Numbered from the stretch's first letter, positions 14,823-22,167 are shown. The stretch: 32,962 nucleotides of DNA from Kiritimatiellales bacterium (GCA_021734665.1 JAIPIN010000006.1:1-32962), one strand, 5' to 3'. A program made the numbers and translations. The notes: generated by a model from the sequence alone, not told the origin.

Positions 14823-15137
14823 TTAAAATGGAGTTCTGCAGAGCTCATTTGCATTTGTTCTCAGTTGGGCCGAGACTAATTCTATAAGGTCACCTTCGTA
14901 ATCAGAATTCTCGGTTAAAATAGTGATTGTATGTGCAATCCATCCGTCTGCTTTTGTTTCAAGCGGTACAAAATCTTTTACTGTATTAAAATTTATTACT
15001 GCAGTCATACATAGTGCAGTTTCTCTTTGTAGATCTTCGGGGAGGAGATCCTGACCTCGTTCTTTTATCAATGCTAATATTTCCGTAGAAGGCTCTGTTG
15101 TCGGTTGTATTTCGGGTGTATCTGCTGTTTTAGCCAT
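14823..15137 (-). CDS. hypothetical protein (104 aa)
   Basis: 104 residues, soluble, acidic, with a Pro/Thr/Glu-rich N-terminus (DTPEIQPTTEPSTE) followed by a mixed helix-strand region (LCMTAVINFNTVKDFVPLE...GWIAHTITILTENSDYEG). No family is recognised. The gene is opposite in strand to its neighbours and lies exactly between the two copies of the baseplate-J gene tail, which suggests it arrived as a small inserted segment. Confidence 0.6.
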   Translation of the reverse strand: MAKTADTPEIQPTTEPSTEILALIKERGQDLLPEDLQRETALCMTAVINFNTVKDFVPLETKADGWIAHTITILTENSDYEGDLIELVSAQLRTNANELCRTPF

Positions 15138-15224
15138 ATATATACGGGTAAAAGTAAGAGTTTACCTTAGGATATTTAAGTTTTTATGTCAAATTCATTA
15201 TCTTCAATAAATCTTAGAGCTTAT

Positions 15225-15260
15225 CAGATTTCTATTACTCCGATGGGGGGGGGATTAACA
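15225..15260 (+). repeat. direct repeat: tail of the baseplate-J-like gene (copy 2)
   Basis: cagatttctattactccgat followed by a run of nine G's and attaaca. Relative to copy 1 there is one synonymous change and four extra G's. An ATG at 15186 reads through it in the same frame as a 28-codon ORF ending in TAA at 15272. Confidence 0.75.
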
Positions 15261-15286
15261 ATTAACAGTTAACAATAAGTGAGCAT

Positions 15287-15383
15287 TGTCATCCTGAGTG
15301 CGCCGCCGGACGTGCTTCGATACGCCCTTCGCTTCACTCAGGCCTACTCAGCATGACACGGCGGCGTGTATCGAAGGGTGACA
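15287..15383 (+). repeat. MITE-like palindromic repeat, copy R1
   Basis: Termini TGTCATCC...GGGTGACA and an inner 9-bp pair cttcgatac/gtatcgaag. Further copies lie at 21992, 24657 and, inverted, at 26923. The stretch 15138-15442 holds this repeat and the gene-tail copy, and otherwise no gene. Confidence 0.85.
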
Positions 15384-15442
15384 TGCCCTTACTTGAGCAT
15401 TGAAATACTCCAAAAAAACCACTAAAATCCCTTGTACACTTT

Positions 15443-16240
15443 ATGCTTCCTAATGCCTCACATTTTCGCTTACTGATGCGATTTTTTTCGATTGCTGTTT
15501 TGTGTGGTTTGTTTGTATTCTGTGCCGTATTGCTGCGAATTGTAACGCAATTTGATGGTACACACCCAGAGTATCCAGTGGAGTGCGGATTGGTGTTTGG
15601 AGCAGCTGTGGGGAAGGGGAGTACTCCAAGTAGAGCTCTTACACGTAGAGTAGAGAAAGCTGCAGAACTTTATAATGCAAAGTATATTAAAACACTAATA
15701 TTCTCGGGCGGAAAGGGGAGTGAGTGGCAGGAGAGTGAGGCTGCTGTAATGCGCAAAGTTGCAATGTTAAATGGGGTCGATCCCGATGATATTTATTTAG
15801 AAGAAGAATCAACATCAACTTGGGAAAATTTAGAATTTTCTAAATCAATAGCTGATGAACATTGTGGGGCTAGCTATGCGGAGTCCGAAATAGGAAGCGG
15901 GGCGTCTTATGTGGAGCTTGATGAGCGAAGTGAGGCCAGTCCCGCGGATTCTGATGGACGAAGTGGGGCGGGCCCCGCGAAGCTCCGCAGAGCGGAGCGA
16001 AGTGGGGTGGACGATCGCACAGCTGTAATAGCGATTTCTGATCGCTACCACTTAGCGCGAATTTTGCAGCTCGCAAACCAGCAAAATTGGGGGGACTTGG
16101 AATCCGCACCAGCCAGAAAGAGTGTGTCACCACTCAGTGAGACAAAAAGTGTGCTGCGTGAGGCCGTTGGAATCATCTTTTATGCTTTAAATGGCGATTC
16201 TCTTAGGAATTATTGGGAGAATCAAGAATTCGCGTTCTAA
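15443..16240 (+). CDS. SanA/YdcF-type DUF218 membrane protein with repetitive insert
   Basis: 265 residues with one N-terminal membrane segment (about 13-35). The DUF218 pattern is clear: 'VFGAAVGKGSTPSRALTRRVEKAAELYNAK', 'LIFSGGKG', 'ESEAAVMRKVAMLNGVDPDDIYLEEESTSTWENLEFSK' and, after an insert, 'VIAISDRYHLARI'. Family members (SanA, ElyC, YdcF) act in envelope integrity or vancomycin tolerance, possibly binding nucleotides or lipid-linked precursors. Residues about 141-189 are an in-frame run of degenerate 11-residue units (GASYAESEIGS, GASYVELDERS, EASPADSDGRS...) that splits the core fold. TACACT lies 2 nt before the ATG, too close for the leaderless pattern seen elsewhere, so the start is less sure. 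Confidence 0.85.
   Translation: MLPNASHFRLLMRFFSIAVLCGLFVFCAVLLRIVTQFDGTHPEYPVECGLVFGAAVGKGSTPSRALTRRVEKAAELYNAKYIKTLIFSGGKGSEWQESEAAVMRKVAMLNGVDPDDIYLEEESTSTWENLEFSKSIADEHCGASYAESEIGSGASYVELDERSEASPADSDGRSGAGPAKLRRAERSGVDDRTAVIAISDRYHLARILQLANQQNWGDLESAPARKSVSPLSETKSVLREAVGIIFYALNGDSLRNYWENQEFAF
15863..16009 (+). repeat. in-frame degenerate 33-bp repeats within the DUF218 gene
   Basis: Four units of about 33 bp, each ending near 'gaagcgggg' or 'cgaagtgggg', enlarge the protein by about 49 residues. They are much richer in G+C than the gene and contain cgggccccg and gctccgcagagcggagc palindromes. A similar cgaagtgggg word occurs in the repeat at 17511. Confidence 0.7.
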
Positions 16241-16261
16241 GCGATTTTAATTCTTTTGGAA

Positions 16262-16290
16262 GGTATTCATACCCGAGAGGCTTTTTTTAA
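16262..16290 (+). terminator. possible terminator after the DUF218 gene
   Basis: ggtattcatacc is a short palindrome followed by cgagaggc and seven T's. The remaining 16291-16460 shows no gene or clear structure. Confidence 0.4.
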
Positions 16291-16529
16291 GAGAGGTTAT
16301 TTTCTGATTTCTCTAAAGGGGGACTTATCTAAATAGAAATTGAAGCAGGTACTACTCCACATAATATTTTTTATAGTTGTATCCATTTGTACGCATTTAA
16401 ATCTTAATGTGTATTTGATACGCTGTACGCGTATTCCTACTGCACACGGTTTTATGTCAATTGATTGTTAACATAAAATGCATTATGTTAAGTAGGAAGT
16501 TATGTGGAAAAGTCCCTTCCCTGCCTTGT

Positions 16530-17477
16530 ATGACTCCCCCAAGCAATAAAACAACAGTTGATACAAATCTTGCGCAAGCAATCGATCGTTACCTCGTGTT
16601 CTTAAAGGCAGAAGAAAACAAATCACCACTTACAATCGCTACATATAGATTGTCGCTAAATATGTTAATTGAACTTTCCGGCATTACAGATCCCCTGCTC
16701 ATAGATAAGGGCTCTGTTCGGGTATATAAGTCTGCTTTGCATTCATTTAGGACCAAATTAGGCAAAGAATTGGCGATTAGAACCAAAAATCACCATCTCA
16801 CGATATTGCGTGCATTCCTTAGATATCTCATTCAAGAGGAAGAAATGGATGTATATCCCCCAGATCGCGTGTCTCGCTTTAAAGAAGACCAAAGAAAGGT
16901 CAAAGTACTATTTGCAGAAGAGCTTGAAAGGCTCCTTAGTGCACCAGATTTGGATACAAAGATCGGTAAACGTGACAGTGCCATACTACATCTCTTCTTC
17001 TCTACAGGTCTTAGACTAGAAGAGCTACGTGGCCTTAACCGTAACAACCTAAATTTTACTACGCGAGAGATTTCGGTACGTGGTAAGCGTGGGAAGGTAA
17101 GAGTGGTATTTGTCTCCGACAAAGCTAAAGAGATGCTAGAGCTATACGAAAACTGCAGAATGGATAACCTAAGTCCCCTCTTTATTCGTAACTTCGATAA
17201 AGCGCGTAATGCAATGCCACCCGGAGAAGAGTTTAGGTTGTCGCGTATTTCTATTTATAACGTTGTTAAAAAGTACGCTCTGATAGCTGGGATTATGAGT
17301 AATCCCTCTCCGCACACCCTCCGTCACTCCTTTGCTACCGATTTACTGCGTAATGGGGCTGATTTGCGCTCTGTACAGGAGATGTTGGGGCATAAGGACT
17401 TAAGTACCACTCAGATCTATACGCATGTAACAAACCCCCAACTCAAGGAAGTCCACAAAAAATTCCACGGCAAGTAA
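16530..17477 (+). CDS. Xer-type tyrosine recombinase
   Basis: 315 residues from ATG 16530. An N-terminal SAM-like DNA-binding domain ([10 protein letters not shown]-like start, '[13 protein letters not shown]') is followed by the catalytic domain with all six active-site positions: Arg in [10 protein letters not shown], Lys in GKRGKVRVV, His and Arg in SPHTLRHSF, His in [10 protein letters not shown] and Tyr in QIYTHV. It is of the size of XerC/XerD and could be the chromosome dimer recombinase or an integrase; which one cannot be told. An alternative ATG at 16485 has TAAAAT 5 nt upstream and would add 15 residues. A recoded copy of its C-terminus follows at 17520. Confidence 0.92.
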   Translation: MTPPSNKTTVDTNLAQAIDRYLVFLKAEENKSPLTIATYRLSLNMLIELSGITDPLLIDKGSVRVYKSALHSFRTKLGKELAIRTKNHHLTILRAFLRYLIQEEEMDVYPPDRVSRFKEDQRKVKVLFAEELERLLSAPDLDTKIGKRDSAILHLFFSTGLRLEELRGLNRNNLNFTTREISVRGKRGKVRVVFVSDKAKEMLELYENCRMDNLSPLFIRNFDKARNAMPPGEEFRLSRISIYNVVKKYALIAGIMSNPSPHTLRHSFATDLLRNGADLRSVQEMLGHKDLSTTQIYTHVTNPQLKEVHKKFHGK

Positions 17478-17519
17478 ATCTGCGCAGGTTTGTTACCCCG
17501 CGTAGCGTAGCGAAGTGGG

Positions 17520-17608
17520 GTTACGAATCCCCAATTAAAAGAAGTTCATACCTGTCCGCCGAAGTCAGCCTTGGCTGACGTAGGAGGAAGAAGTTTCATG
17601 GGAAGTAG
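17520..17608 (+). pseudogene. recoded 3' tail of a second xer gene, split by a 38-bp palindromic repeat
   Basis: Reading 17520-17549 and 17588-17608 in frame gives [10 protein letters not shown] plus KKFHGK and a TAG, the same 16 residues that end the intact Xer protein. Twelve of the 16 codons differ, all synonymously, and the stop is TAG instead of TAA. Between the halves sits 17550-17587, a repeat with gtcagcc/ggctgac. The rest of the second gene is absent. Confidence 0.8.
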
Positions 17609-17785
17609 AACAATGTTATGGTGAGCTGAGCCTGTGCTGAGCACGACGAAGCATCGAACCATGGCATGTCCGTCACCCTTCGACTAAGCTCCAGCCGTCG
17701 CGCTTTTTGCTTTGTACGGCAAGCAGGACAGGCGACGCGCTCTGGTTTGCGTTGTAATTCATAAACCATAGCAGATTTTCGACAT
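17609..17785. other. gene-free stretch with degenerate repeats
   Basis: Contains words of the MITE-like family (gctgagcacgacgaagc, gtcacccttcga) in degraded form. The ORF 17596-17889 on the minus strand crosses these repeats and a REP-like hairpin and is not taken as a gene. Confidence 0.4.
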
Positions 17786-17812
17786 AAACCAGAGCAGGTC
17801 TTCGACCTGCGG
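17786..17812 (-). repeat. REP-like hairpin, left copy
   Basis: 27 bp beginning aaaccagagcaggtcttcga, a hairpin with 7-bp stem gcaggtc/gacctgc. Its exact reverse complement lies at 18349-18375, on the other side of the RAYT gene. Part of the sequence (cctgcggaggtcc) repeats again near 17855. Confidence 0.85.
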
Positions 17813-17882
17813 AGGTCCCCACTACAACGACGCGCGAGGGTCATACAAAAAACTACCTGCGGAGGTCCAGAATAAAAAAGAA

Positions 17883-18320
17883 TCACCACCCATCAAATTC
17901 CGTCACATCCCATTTGCCACAAGCTGATGACCATTGATATTCGTTTGCTGCATCGCACAGTTCAGCTTTGACGGGATTGTTATGCACATACTGTATTGCG
18001 CCACCTATATCATCCACGATGCGATTGTGAAATCGCGGCTGCCATAATGGTGAAATGCCAATTTGGAAATTTAATCCCATTTTGTATGTTCTCATTATTT
18101 TAGAAATTGAACCAGATTCTGGAACACGTAAAACAAAATGGCAGTGATCGGGCATAATAACAAATCCATACAAGAAAAACGGCATACGTTGTTGTGTGCG
18201 GTAAATATGTTCCACGGCTTCATGGGCGTATGCATTTTTTGCAAAATATGGTTCTCCATTGAACGTGTTGGTTGTAACCAGCATTATGTCTTCGTTCTGG
18301 GTGGGGTGACGTTGTGTCAT
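17883..18320 (-). CDS. REP-associated tyrosine transposase (RAYT, IS200/IS605-like Y1)
   Basis: 145 residues, the typical size of RAYT proteins, which are single-strand HUH nucleases acting on REP hairpins. Visible are 'VTTNTFNGEPYFA', the HUH pair in MPDHCHFVLRVP, the basic 'IMRTYKMGLN', 'LWQPRFHNRIVDD' and the catalytic-Tyr helix in AIQYVHNNPVKAELC. The frame is intact. It is bracketed by perfect inverted 27-bp REP-like hairpins, as expected for a RAYT and its targets, so the set may be mobile or domesticated. Confidence 0.92.
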   Translation of the reverse strand: MTQRHPTQNEDIMLVTTNTFNGEPYFAKNAYAHEAVEHIYRTQQRMPFFLYGFVIMPDHCHFVLRVPESGSISKIMRTYKMGLNFQIGISPLWQPRFHNRIVDDIGGAIQYVHNNPVKAELCDAANEYQWSSACGKWDVTEFDGW

Positions 18321-18348
18321 AAAGTTTGTGATCCTAACATGGTTTTAA

Positions 18349-18375
18349 CCGCAGGTCGAAGACCTGCTCTGGTTT
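18349..18375 (+). repeat. REP-like hairpin, right copy
   Basis: Exact reverse complement of 17786-17812 (ccgcaggtcgaagacctgct plus ctggttt), 28 bp upstream of the RAYT start. Confidence 0.85.
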
Positions 18376-18455
18376 ATTTATTTAGGTACTCATCTCGGTG
18401 GGTGGCGGTCTGTAATACAATGTACTACAAAACACATACAATGTAATACATTCCC

Positions 18456-19004
18456 CTACTTCTCTTTACGCATCTCCTCCTGCCAAGTTTCAAATTGCCT
18501 TACAGCATGTCTATATTCCCTCGAGCTTTCACCCAGCATTTGCTTCAGATCCTCCACAACTTGTGTGAAGGTCATCCATATTGGGTGTGTATATTTAAGA
18601 TCTATTGGATCTAAAGCAATTTTTACACTTTCTAGGTTTACGATTTGTGACAGATGTTCTCTTATTGATGGGAAAAAACGTTGTATCACAATAGGAGGAA
18701 TCGCTCCTAAAGCATCTGAATAATCACTAAAATACAAGTGACTATTTCTTGTAATTGCACACCTTGCTCCACCTATAACAGCAGATATTTCACAATCAAA
18801 TGCCTCAGCTATATTTGCATGCCACATAACTGGTTTTGCGTAGAATGCATAGTGATCTTTGCCCTGAACTTGTGATTGCGCATCGTGCCTTCCAACTATA
18901 AATTTAATAAGTTCATCCTGTGGATCTGGAAGTTCTATTGTTCCTACACCAAACGTCACTTCATCTAGGTCTCTGCTGCCAAGTTCTGGAACTTCTGGTG
19001 ACAT
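18456..19004 (-). CDS. hypothetical protein (182 aa)
   Basis: 182 residues, soluble, no signal peptide. Mixed composition with YAFYAKPVMWHANIAEAFDCE and a helical C-terminus (RHAVRQFETWQEEMRKEK). No family is recognised. The start lies 8 bp after the stop of the upstream 163-residue gene, so an operon is likely, yet TATAAA ends 7 nt before this ATG and could give a separate leaderless transcript. Both proteins contain a similar short segment (ELIKFIVG here, DLIKFVTG upstream), a weak hint of relationship. Confidence 0.7.
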   Translation of the reverse strand: MSPEVPELGSRDLDEVTFGVGTIELPDPQDELIKFIVGRHDAQSQVQGKDHYAFYAKPVMWHANIAEAFDCEISAVIGGARCAITRNSHLYFSDYSDALGAIPPIVIQRFFPSIREHLSQIVNLESVKIALDPIDLKYTHPIWMTFTQVVEDLKQMLGESSREYRHAVRQFETWQEEMRKEK

Positions 19005-19012
19005 GTGTAAAT

Positions 19013-19504
19013 TTATATCGCCCCCTCAAACACTGCCAGAGATGCACGAAATTCTGTGATGTCGTCTTCTGTATAATCGTCGTTACCTGTTACAAATTTA
19101 ATGAGGTCTCTGAAGAAGTCTCTTCGCATCACAATGTAATCTTGAACGTCTTTTGGAGTCAGTGTTGTATCACGGTTTAAAAGCTCGAGCTCTTTGCATG
19201 AGGCTTGTGCACAGCGCCCTTGCTGATCAATGCCAATCTCTGTGAATTCAATAATTTCATGAAGCACAGGATATTGTCGGACATTTTCACGCACATTTTC
19301 ACTAACGGCAAATACAGTTCCGTCTTCTGGGCTCTCCCCTGTTACACGTTGAACTGCAGTTGGCAGAGCCGGAGGGCACTTATCTGCGGGCAAAATATAG
19401 TAATCGAATGTTTCTCCACAGTAGGCTACGCTTTCTTTTTTATGTCCCTGTACACGATGCCACTGGTCATTCGATGCGATTTCTGATTTAGAGTAAGTTT
19501 TCAT
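19013..19504 (-). CDS. hypothetical protein (163 aa)
   Basis: 163 residues, soluble. Notable parts are VLHEIIEFTEIG followed by 'QGRCAQASCKELELL', which superficially recalls a metal-binding helix (His-Glu) but lacks a full HExxH. The end is acidic (TGNDDYTEDDITEF). No family is recognised. First gene of a two-gene unit. AATAAT lies 8 nt before the ATG; no Shine-Dalgarno. Confidence 0.7.
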   Translation of the reverse strand: MKTYSKSEIASNDQWHRVQGHKKESVAYCGETFDYYILPADKCPPALPTAVQRVTGESPEDGTVFAVSENVRENVRQYPVLHEIIEFTEIGIDQQGRCAQASCKELELLNRDTTLTPKDVQDYIVMRRDFFRDLIKFVTGNDDYTEDDITEFRASLAVFEGAI

Positions 19505-19549
19505 AAGGTAGCATTATTTAATGCCTTTATATTTATGTCAATACACATG

Positions 19550-19555
19550 TATAAT
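19550..19555 (+). promoter_or_regulatory. TATAAT box, leaderless layout
   Basis: Perfect TATAAT ending 8 nt before the ATG at 19564; no Shine-Dalgarno. Confidence 0.6.
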
Positions 19556-19563
19556 TTTATGCT

Positions 19564-20448
19564 ATGCCAACCCGCCGTGAATTCATGCAGACATGCGCTC
19601 CCGCCATTTTAGGAGGTAGGCTTCCGTGCGGTAGACAAAGACAAAGGGGCTCAGAAGTTAATACAAGGTTGCAGAATATGGCCTCCTCTTTAATCCATTA
19701 CCCGGATATCAAAAAGCTCAAGTTGTCTTTAGTAGATGGCGTAGATAAAGGGTTGGTGCACTGGGAGCAGCTTCATTTTATGCATGATTCTAAGCCAAAG
19801 GTGCTGCAACAAATTGAGCAATGCCAGAAAGAGCTATTGCGTACATTGAGTCGTGCTATGCGTGATCCGACTATTGGTCTTACACGTTTGCATACAGAGG
19901 GGTACACGAGTCAATACTTGGAAAAAGAAATTGATTACCGTATGGAGTCGGTACGCGATGCGGTACGTGCGCAATTGCAAACACGATTGAATTACATGCG
20001 TTCTGGCTCTTTGCCTGCCCCTGTTGCTAATGCAGAAGTAGAACAACATATGAATAATCTAAAAATGCTGTCTACGCCGCATGTGCACTCTATTACATAT
20101 TGGGATGACGGTGATAAAACCAAGAGAATGAATGTCTCTGCACTTGGGCATCAGGGTGCAGCTCTAATATTGCATCACTTGAATGGACTAGAATTGGATG
20201 CAGCGGAAGACAATAATATTTTCATACAATCAGATCCGGAACGTATGCGTTATTATTCAAAACAAAAGCGGGATTACTTAATGCTTACAGCGCGCGATGA
20301 GCATGTGGTACAGATAGCAGAAGGAGCAATCGCTGATATTTTGCATGTTATTTTTGGCTGTGATCACGACTTTACTGACTATGCCAGAAAGCGGGGCGTA
20401 TCAGTATTAGAAGTAATTCCGCGGGAGGTTGCGAATTATGAAAAATAA
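19564..20448 (+). CDS. hypothetical protein with twin-Arg N-terminus; possible ChaN/TraB (Tiki)-like fold
   Basis: 294 residues. The N-terminus TRREFMQTCAPAILGG resembles a Tat signal (RRxF), but the hydrophobic stretch is short and interrupted. The rest has 'IGLTRLHTEGYT' and, near the C-terminus, 'VVQIAEGAIADILHVIFGCDHDFTDYARKRGVS', an arrangement (early H-EG, late strand plus G--HDF) reminiscent of the ChaN/TraB/Tiki superfamily. That resemblance is by pattern only. The gene stands alone and is followed by a long gene-free stretch. Confidence 0.6.
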   Translation: MPTRREFMQTCAPAILGGRLPCGRQRQRGSEVNTRLQNMASSLIHYPDIKKLKLSLVDGVDKGLVHWEQLHFMHDSKPKVLQQIEQCQKELLRTLSRAMRDPTIGLTRLHTEGYTSQYLEKEIDYRMESVRDAVRAQLQTRLNYMRSGSLPAPVANAEVEQHMNNLKMLSTPHVHSITYWDDGDKTKRMNVSALGHQGAALILHHLNGLELDAAEDNNIFIQSDPERMRYYSKQKRDYLMLTARDEHVVQIAEGAIADILHVIFGCDHDFTDYARKRGVSVLEVIPREVANYEK

Positions 20449-20460
20449 CGAATAAATCGC

Positions 20461-20488
20461 TTGAGAATGGTGAATATATGGTTAGAGT
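20461..20488 (+). promoter_or_regulatory. promoter of RNA candidate 1
   Basis: TTGAGA, 16-bp spacer, TAGAGT. No ORF with a plausible start follows. Confidence 0.5.
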
Positions 20489-20494
20489 GGGCGC

Positions 20495-20825
20495 AATCGA
20501 TCTTTTACCCACCACCCGAGGAACGGAAGCAATAGTCGTAGCTGCTTTGTTCTTGTGTAGATCAGAGTAGCTTTAACCACATCATGTACCTTTTGCGACC
20601 CCTGAAAGGGGTACAAAATTATGAACAGGAGATGGCTCCTCTAGAGTGTGTTGACGTTTTTTCAAGCACCATTCCTATGGCGCTCATGTTTCCATTGTTG
20701 CATTCTCCGGATCGGACCGACCATGTTTACATGGGTCACCCCGTGAAACGAGGATCACAATTAGGATTCAAAAGATCGAGTAACCCCCGCTCCAGATTCA
20801 ATTCTGGATTCAGCGGGGGCCTTTT
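20495..20825 (+). ncRNA. structured RNA candidate 1 (about 330 nt)
   Basis: Lies in a 724-bp gene-free stretch between a promoter-like TTGAGA-16-TAGAGT and a strong terminator. Contains ACCCC-tgaaa-GGGGT, ggagatggctcc and gaccatgt/acatgggtc hairpins. The ORF 20584-20865 crosses the terminator and is rejected. No tmRNA, RNase P, SRP or 6S signature was recognised by eye, although none of those RNAs is otherwise seen and the size would suit RNase P or tmRNA. Confidence 0.55.
20784..20825 (+). terminator. terminator of RNA candidate 1
   Basis: CCCCCGC...GCGGGGG closing stem, with inner CCAGA/TCTGG around a 7-nt loop, followed by cctttt. The inner hairpin looks like a tRNA T-arm, but no acceptor stem or CCA is present. 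Confidence 0.75.
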
Positions 20826-20936
20826 AGCTAATTTTGTATATATTTATCTTGAGAAAGTTAAATAGATGTCTAGAGTGAATGTAGTGATCTTTCGTAAGCT
20901 GCGCTGAATTTGCGTGAACGCAGTATAGTTATTAAT

Positions 20937-21168
20937 TTAGCTATGTTGCACACACAGTTTAGTGTGGCTTGTACCATCCCATTCCAACTGCTCGGCCGAA
21001 AGGTAGACACATGATGGAGATTCGTTTCGCCTAGAGCTGTTCTCTAAAAGATGCGCAGGAGTAGGTGCCCTGCTCAAGAAGTTCCAATCCCATAGGATTG
21101 GAAGATTGATCACCGCCCCCAACCAGCAGTCTGTCTTACACAGACACAAGCTGGTCTGGGGGCTTTTT
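20937..21168 (+). ncRNA. structured RNA candidate 2 (about 230 nt)
   Basis: Starts near a TATAGT (20924) or TTGCGT-16-TTAATT promoter and ends at a strong terminator only 5 bp from the end of the opposite-strand SPFH gene. Contains a GNRA-type hairpin (ggccgaaaggt) and an 8-bp TTCCAATC/GATTGGAA stem. No Rfam family is recognised by eye. Confidence 0.55.
21115..21168 (+). terminator. terminator of RNA candidate 2
   Basis: GCCCCCA-ccagc...gctgg-TGGGGGC with an inner gtctgt/acagac hairpin, followed by five T's. Strong intrinsic terminator shape on the plus strand only. Confidence 0.85.
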
Positions 21169-21172
21169 AATA

Positions 21173-21925
21173 TTACTTCTTCACAAATCCTTCAAGCCCT
21201 TCCATTGCCTTAAGAGCCTCGATAGGCACCATCCAAATTGTTGTATTGGATTGATCGGAACTGAGGTCATTAATGCTTTGGAGCGTACGCAAATGAAGTG
21301 CGCCTGGTTGAGTTTTAAGTGTCTCTGCTGCTTTGGCCATATTAGCAGCAGCAGCTACCTCGCCTTCGGAATTAATAATAACTGCCTGCTTCTCGCGCTG
21401 TGCTTCTGCAACTTTAGCAATAGTCCTCTTGAGTGAATCAGGGAGCACAATGTCTTTGAGTTCTACAGCTTGTACATCAATCCCCCATGCATCTGATGCC
21501 GCATCTACTGTTGTCTTGATGCCTTCAGAAATCTCCTTCTTATTCTGCAACAGCTCATCTAAAGTTACTTCTCCAACCGAATTGCGCATCGTAGTTTGTG
21601 CAAGCTGTGATACCGCGTGATAAAAGTTCTCTACTTCGATCACTGCCTTCCTAGCATCCAGTACTTTGTAATAAATAACGGCATTAATTCTAATTGGGAT
21701 GTTATCTTTTGTGATTGCCTCTTGATCTGGAACATCTACAGCCTTCACACGGATATCCACTTTGATCAGTCTCTGGAATATAGGCACGATAATTTTCCAT
21801 CCAGGATTCCACGTTCCTTGGAACTTTCCCATTGTGAGTATAACTCCCCTTTCGTACTGATTAATTTGTCGTATGAATGAGAGGATTAGAATAATGGCCG
21901 GTGGGATAGCGTAGAACCAGAACAT
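21173..21925 (-). CDS. stomatin-like SPFH/Band 7 membrane protein (slipin)
   Basis: 250 residues, typical of prokaryotic slipins. One N-terminal membrane hairpin (about 3-20), then the SPFH domain: 'QYERGVILTMGKFQGTWNPGWKIIVPIFQ', 'VDIRVKAVDVPDQEAITKDNIPIRINAVIYYKV', 'QTTMRNSVGEVTLDELL' and the coiled-coil 'KVAEAQREKQAVIINSEGEVAAAANM'. Such proteins oligomerise at membranes and are usually paired with an NfeD protein or protease; no NfeD is adjacent here. The gene stands alone; no Shine-Dalgarno (the upstream run is pyrimidine-rich). Confidence 0.93.
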   Translation of the reverse strand: MFWFYAIPPAIILILSFIRQINQYERGVILTMGKFQGTWNPGWKIIVPIFQRLIKVDIRVKAVDVPDQEAITKDNIPIRINAVIYYKVLDARKAVIEVENFYHAVSQLAQTTMRNSVGEVTLDELLQNKKEISEGIKTTVDAASDAWGIDVQAVELKDIVLPDSLKRTIAKVAEAQREKQAVIINSEGEVAAAANMAKAAETLKTQPGALHLRTLQSINDLSSDQSNTTIWMVPIEALKAMEGLEGFVKK

Positions 21926-21991
21926 AGCTAGGAGGGGGAATTAGTAGTCTGATTTTAGTACTACGGAGTGTGAAACACTAGCATAAGCTAA

Positions 21992-22084
21992 TGTCATCCT
22001 GAGTGCGTCGCCGGTCGCACTTCGATACGCTCCGGCAAGCCGGAGCTACTCAGCATGACACGGCGGCGTGTATCGAAGGGTGAC
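21992..22084 (+). repeat. MITE-like palindromic repeat, copy R2
   Basis: Begins tgtcatcctgagtgcg and ends tatcgaagggtgac, with the inner cttcgatac/gtatcgaag pair. The middle differs from R1 (a ctccggcaagccggag palindrome). Confidence 0.85.
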
Positions 22085-22153
22085 TGACATAGTAGTTTAT
22101 CTTTTCACCCAATCTTCCATCAATCGCAAGGGCAAATGTCACCAACATACGAG

Positions 22154-22159
22154 TATAAT
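22154..22159 (+). promoter_or_regulatory. TATAAT box, leaderless layout
   Basis: Perfect TATAAT ending 8 nt before the ATG at 22168; no Shine-Dalgarno. Confidence 0.6.
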
Positions 22160-22167
22160 TCCGCGTT

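Noticed and set aside
17596-17889. 97-aa minus-strand ORF
   Set aside because: It covers degenerate repeats, a REP-like hairpin and part of the second xer tail; Cys/Arg-rich translation typical of repeat DNA.
20784-20819. Inner hairpin looking like a tRNA T-arm
   Set aside because: CCAGA-TTCAATT-TCTGG fits a T-arm, but there is no acceptor stem, D-arm, anticodon arm or CCA; it is the top of a terminator.
20584-20865. 93-aa ORF
   Set aside because: It reads through a strong terminator hairpin and lies inside RNA candidate 1.
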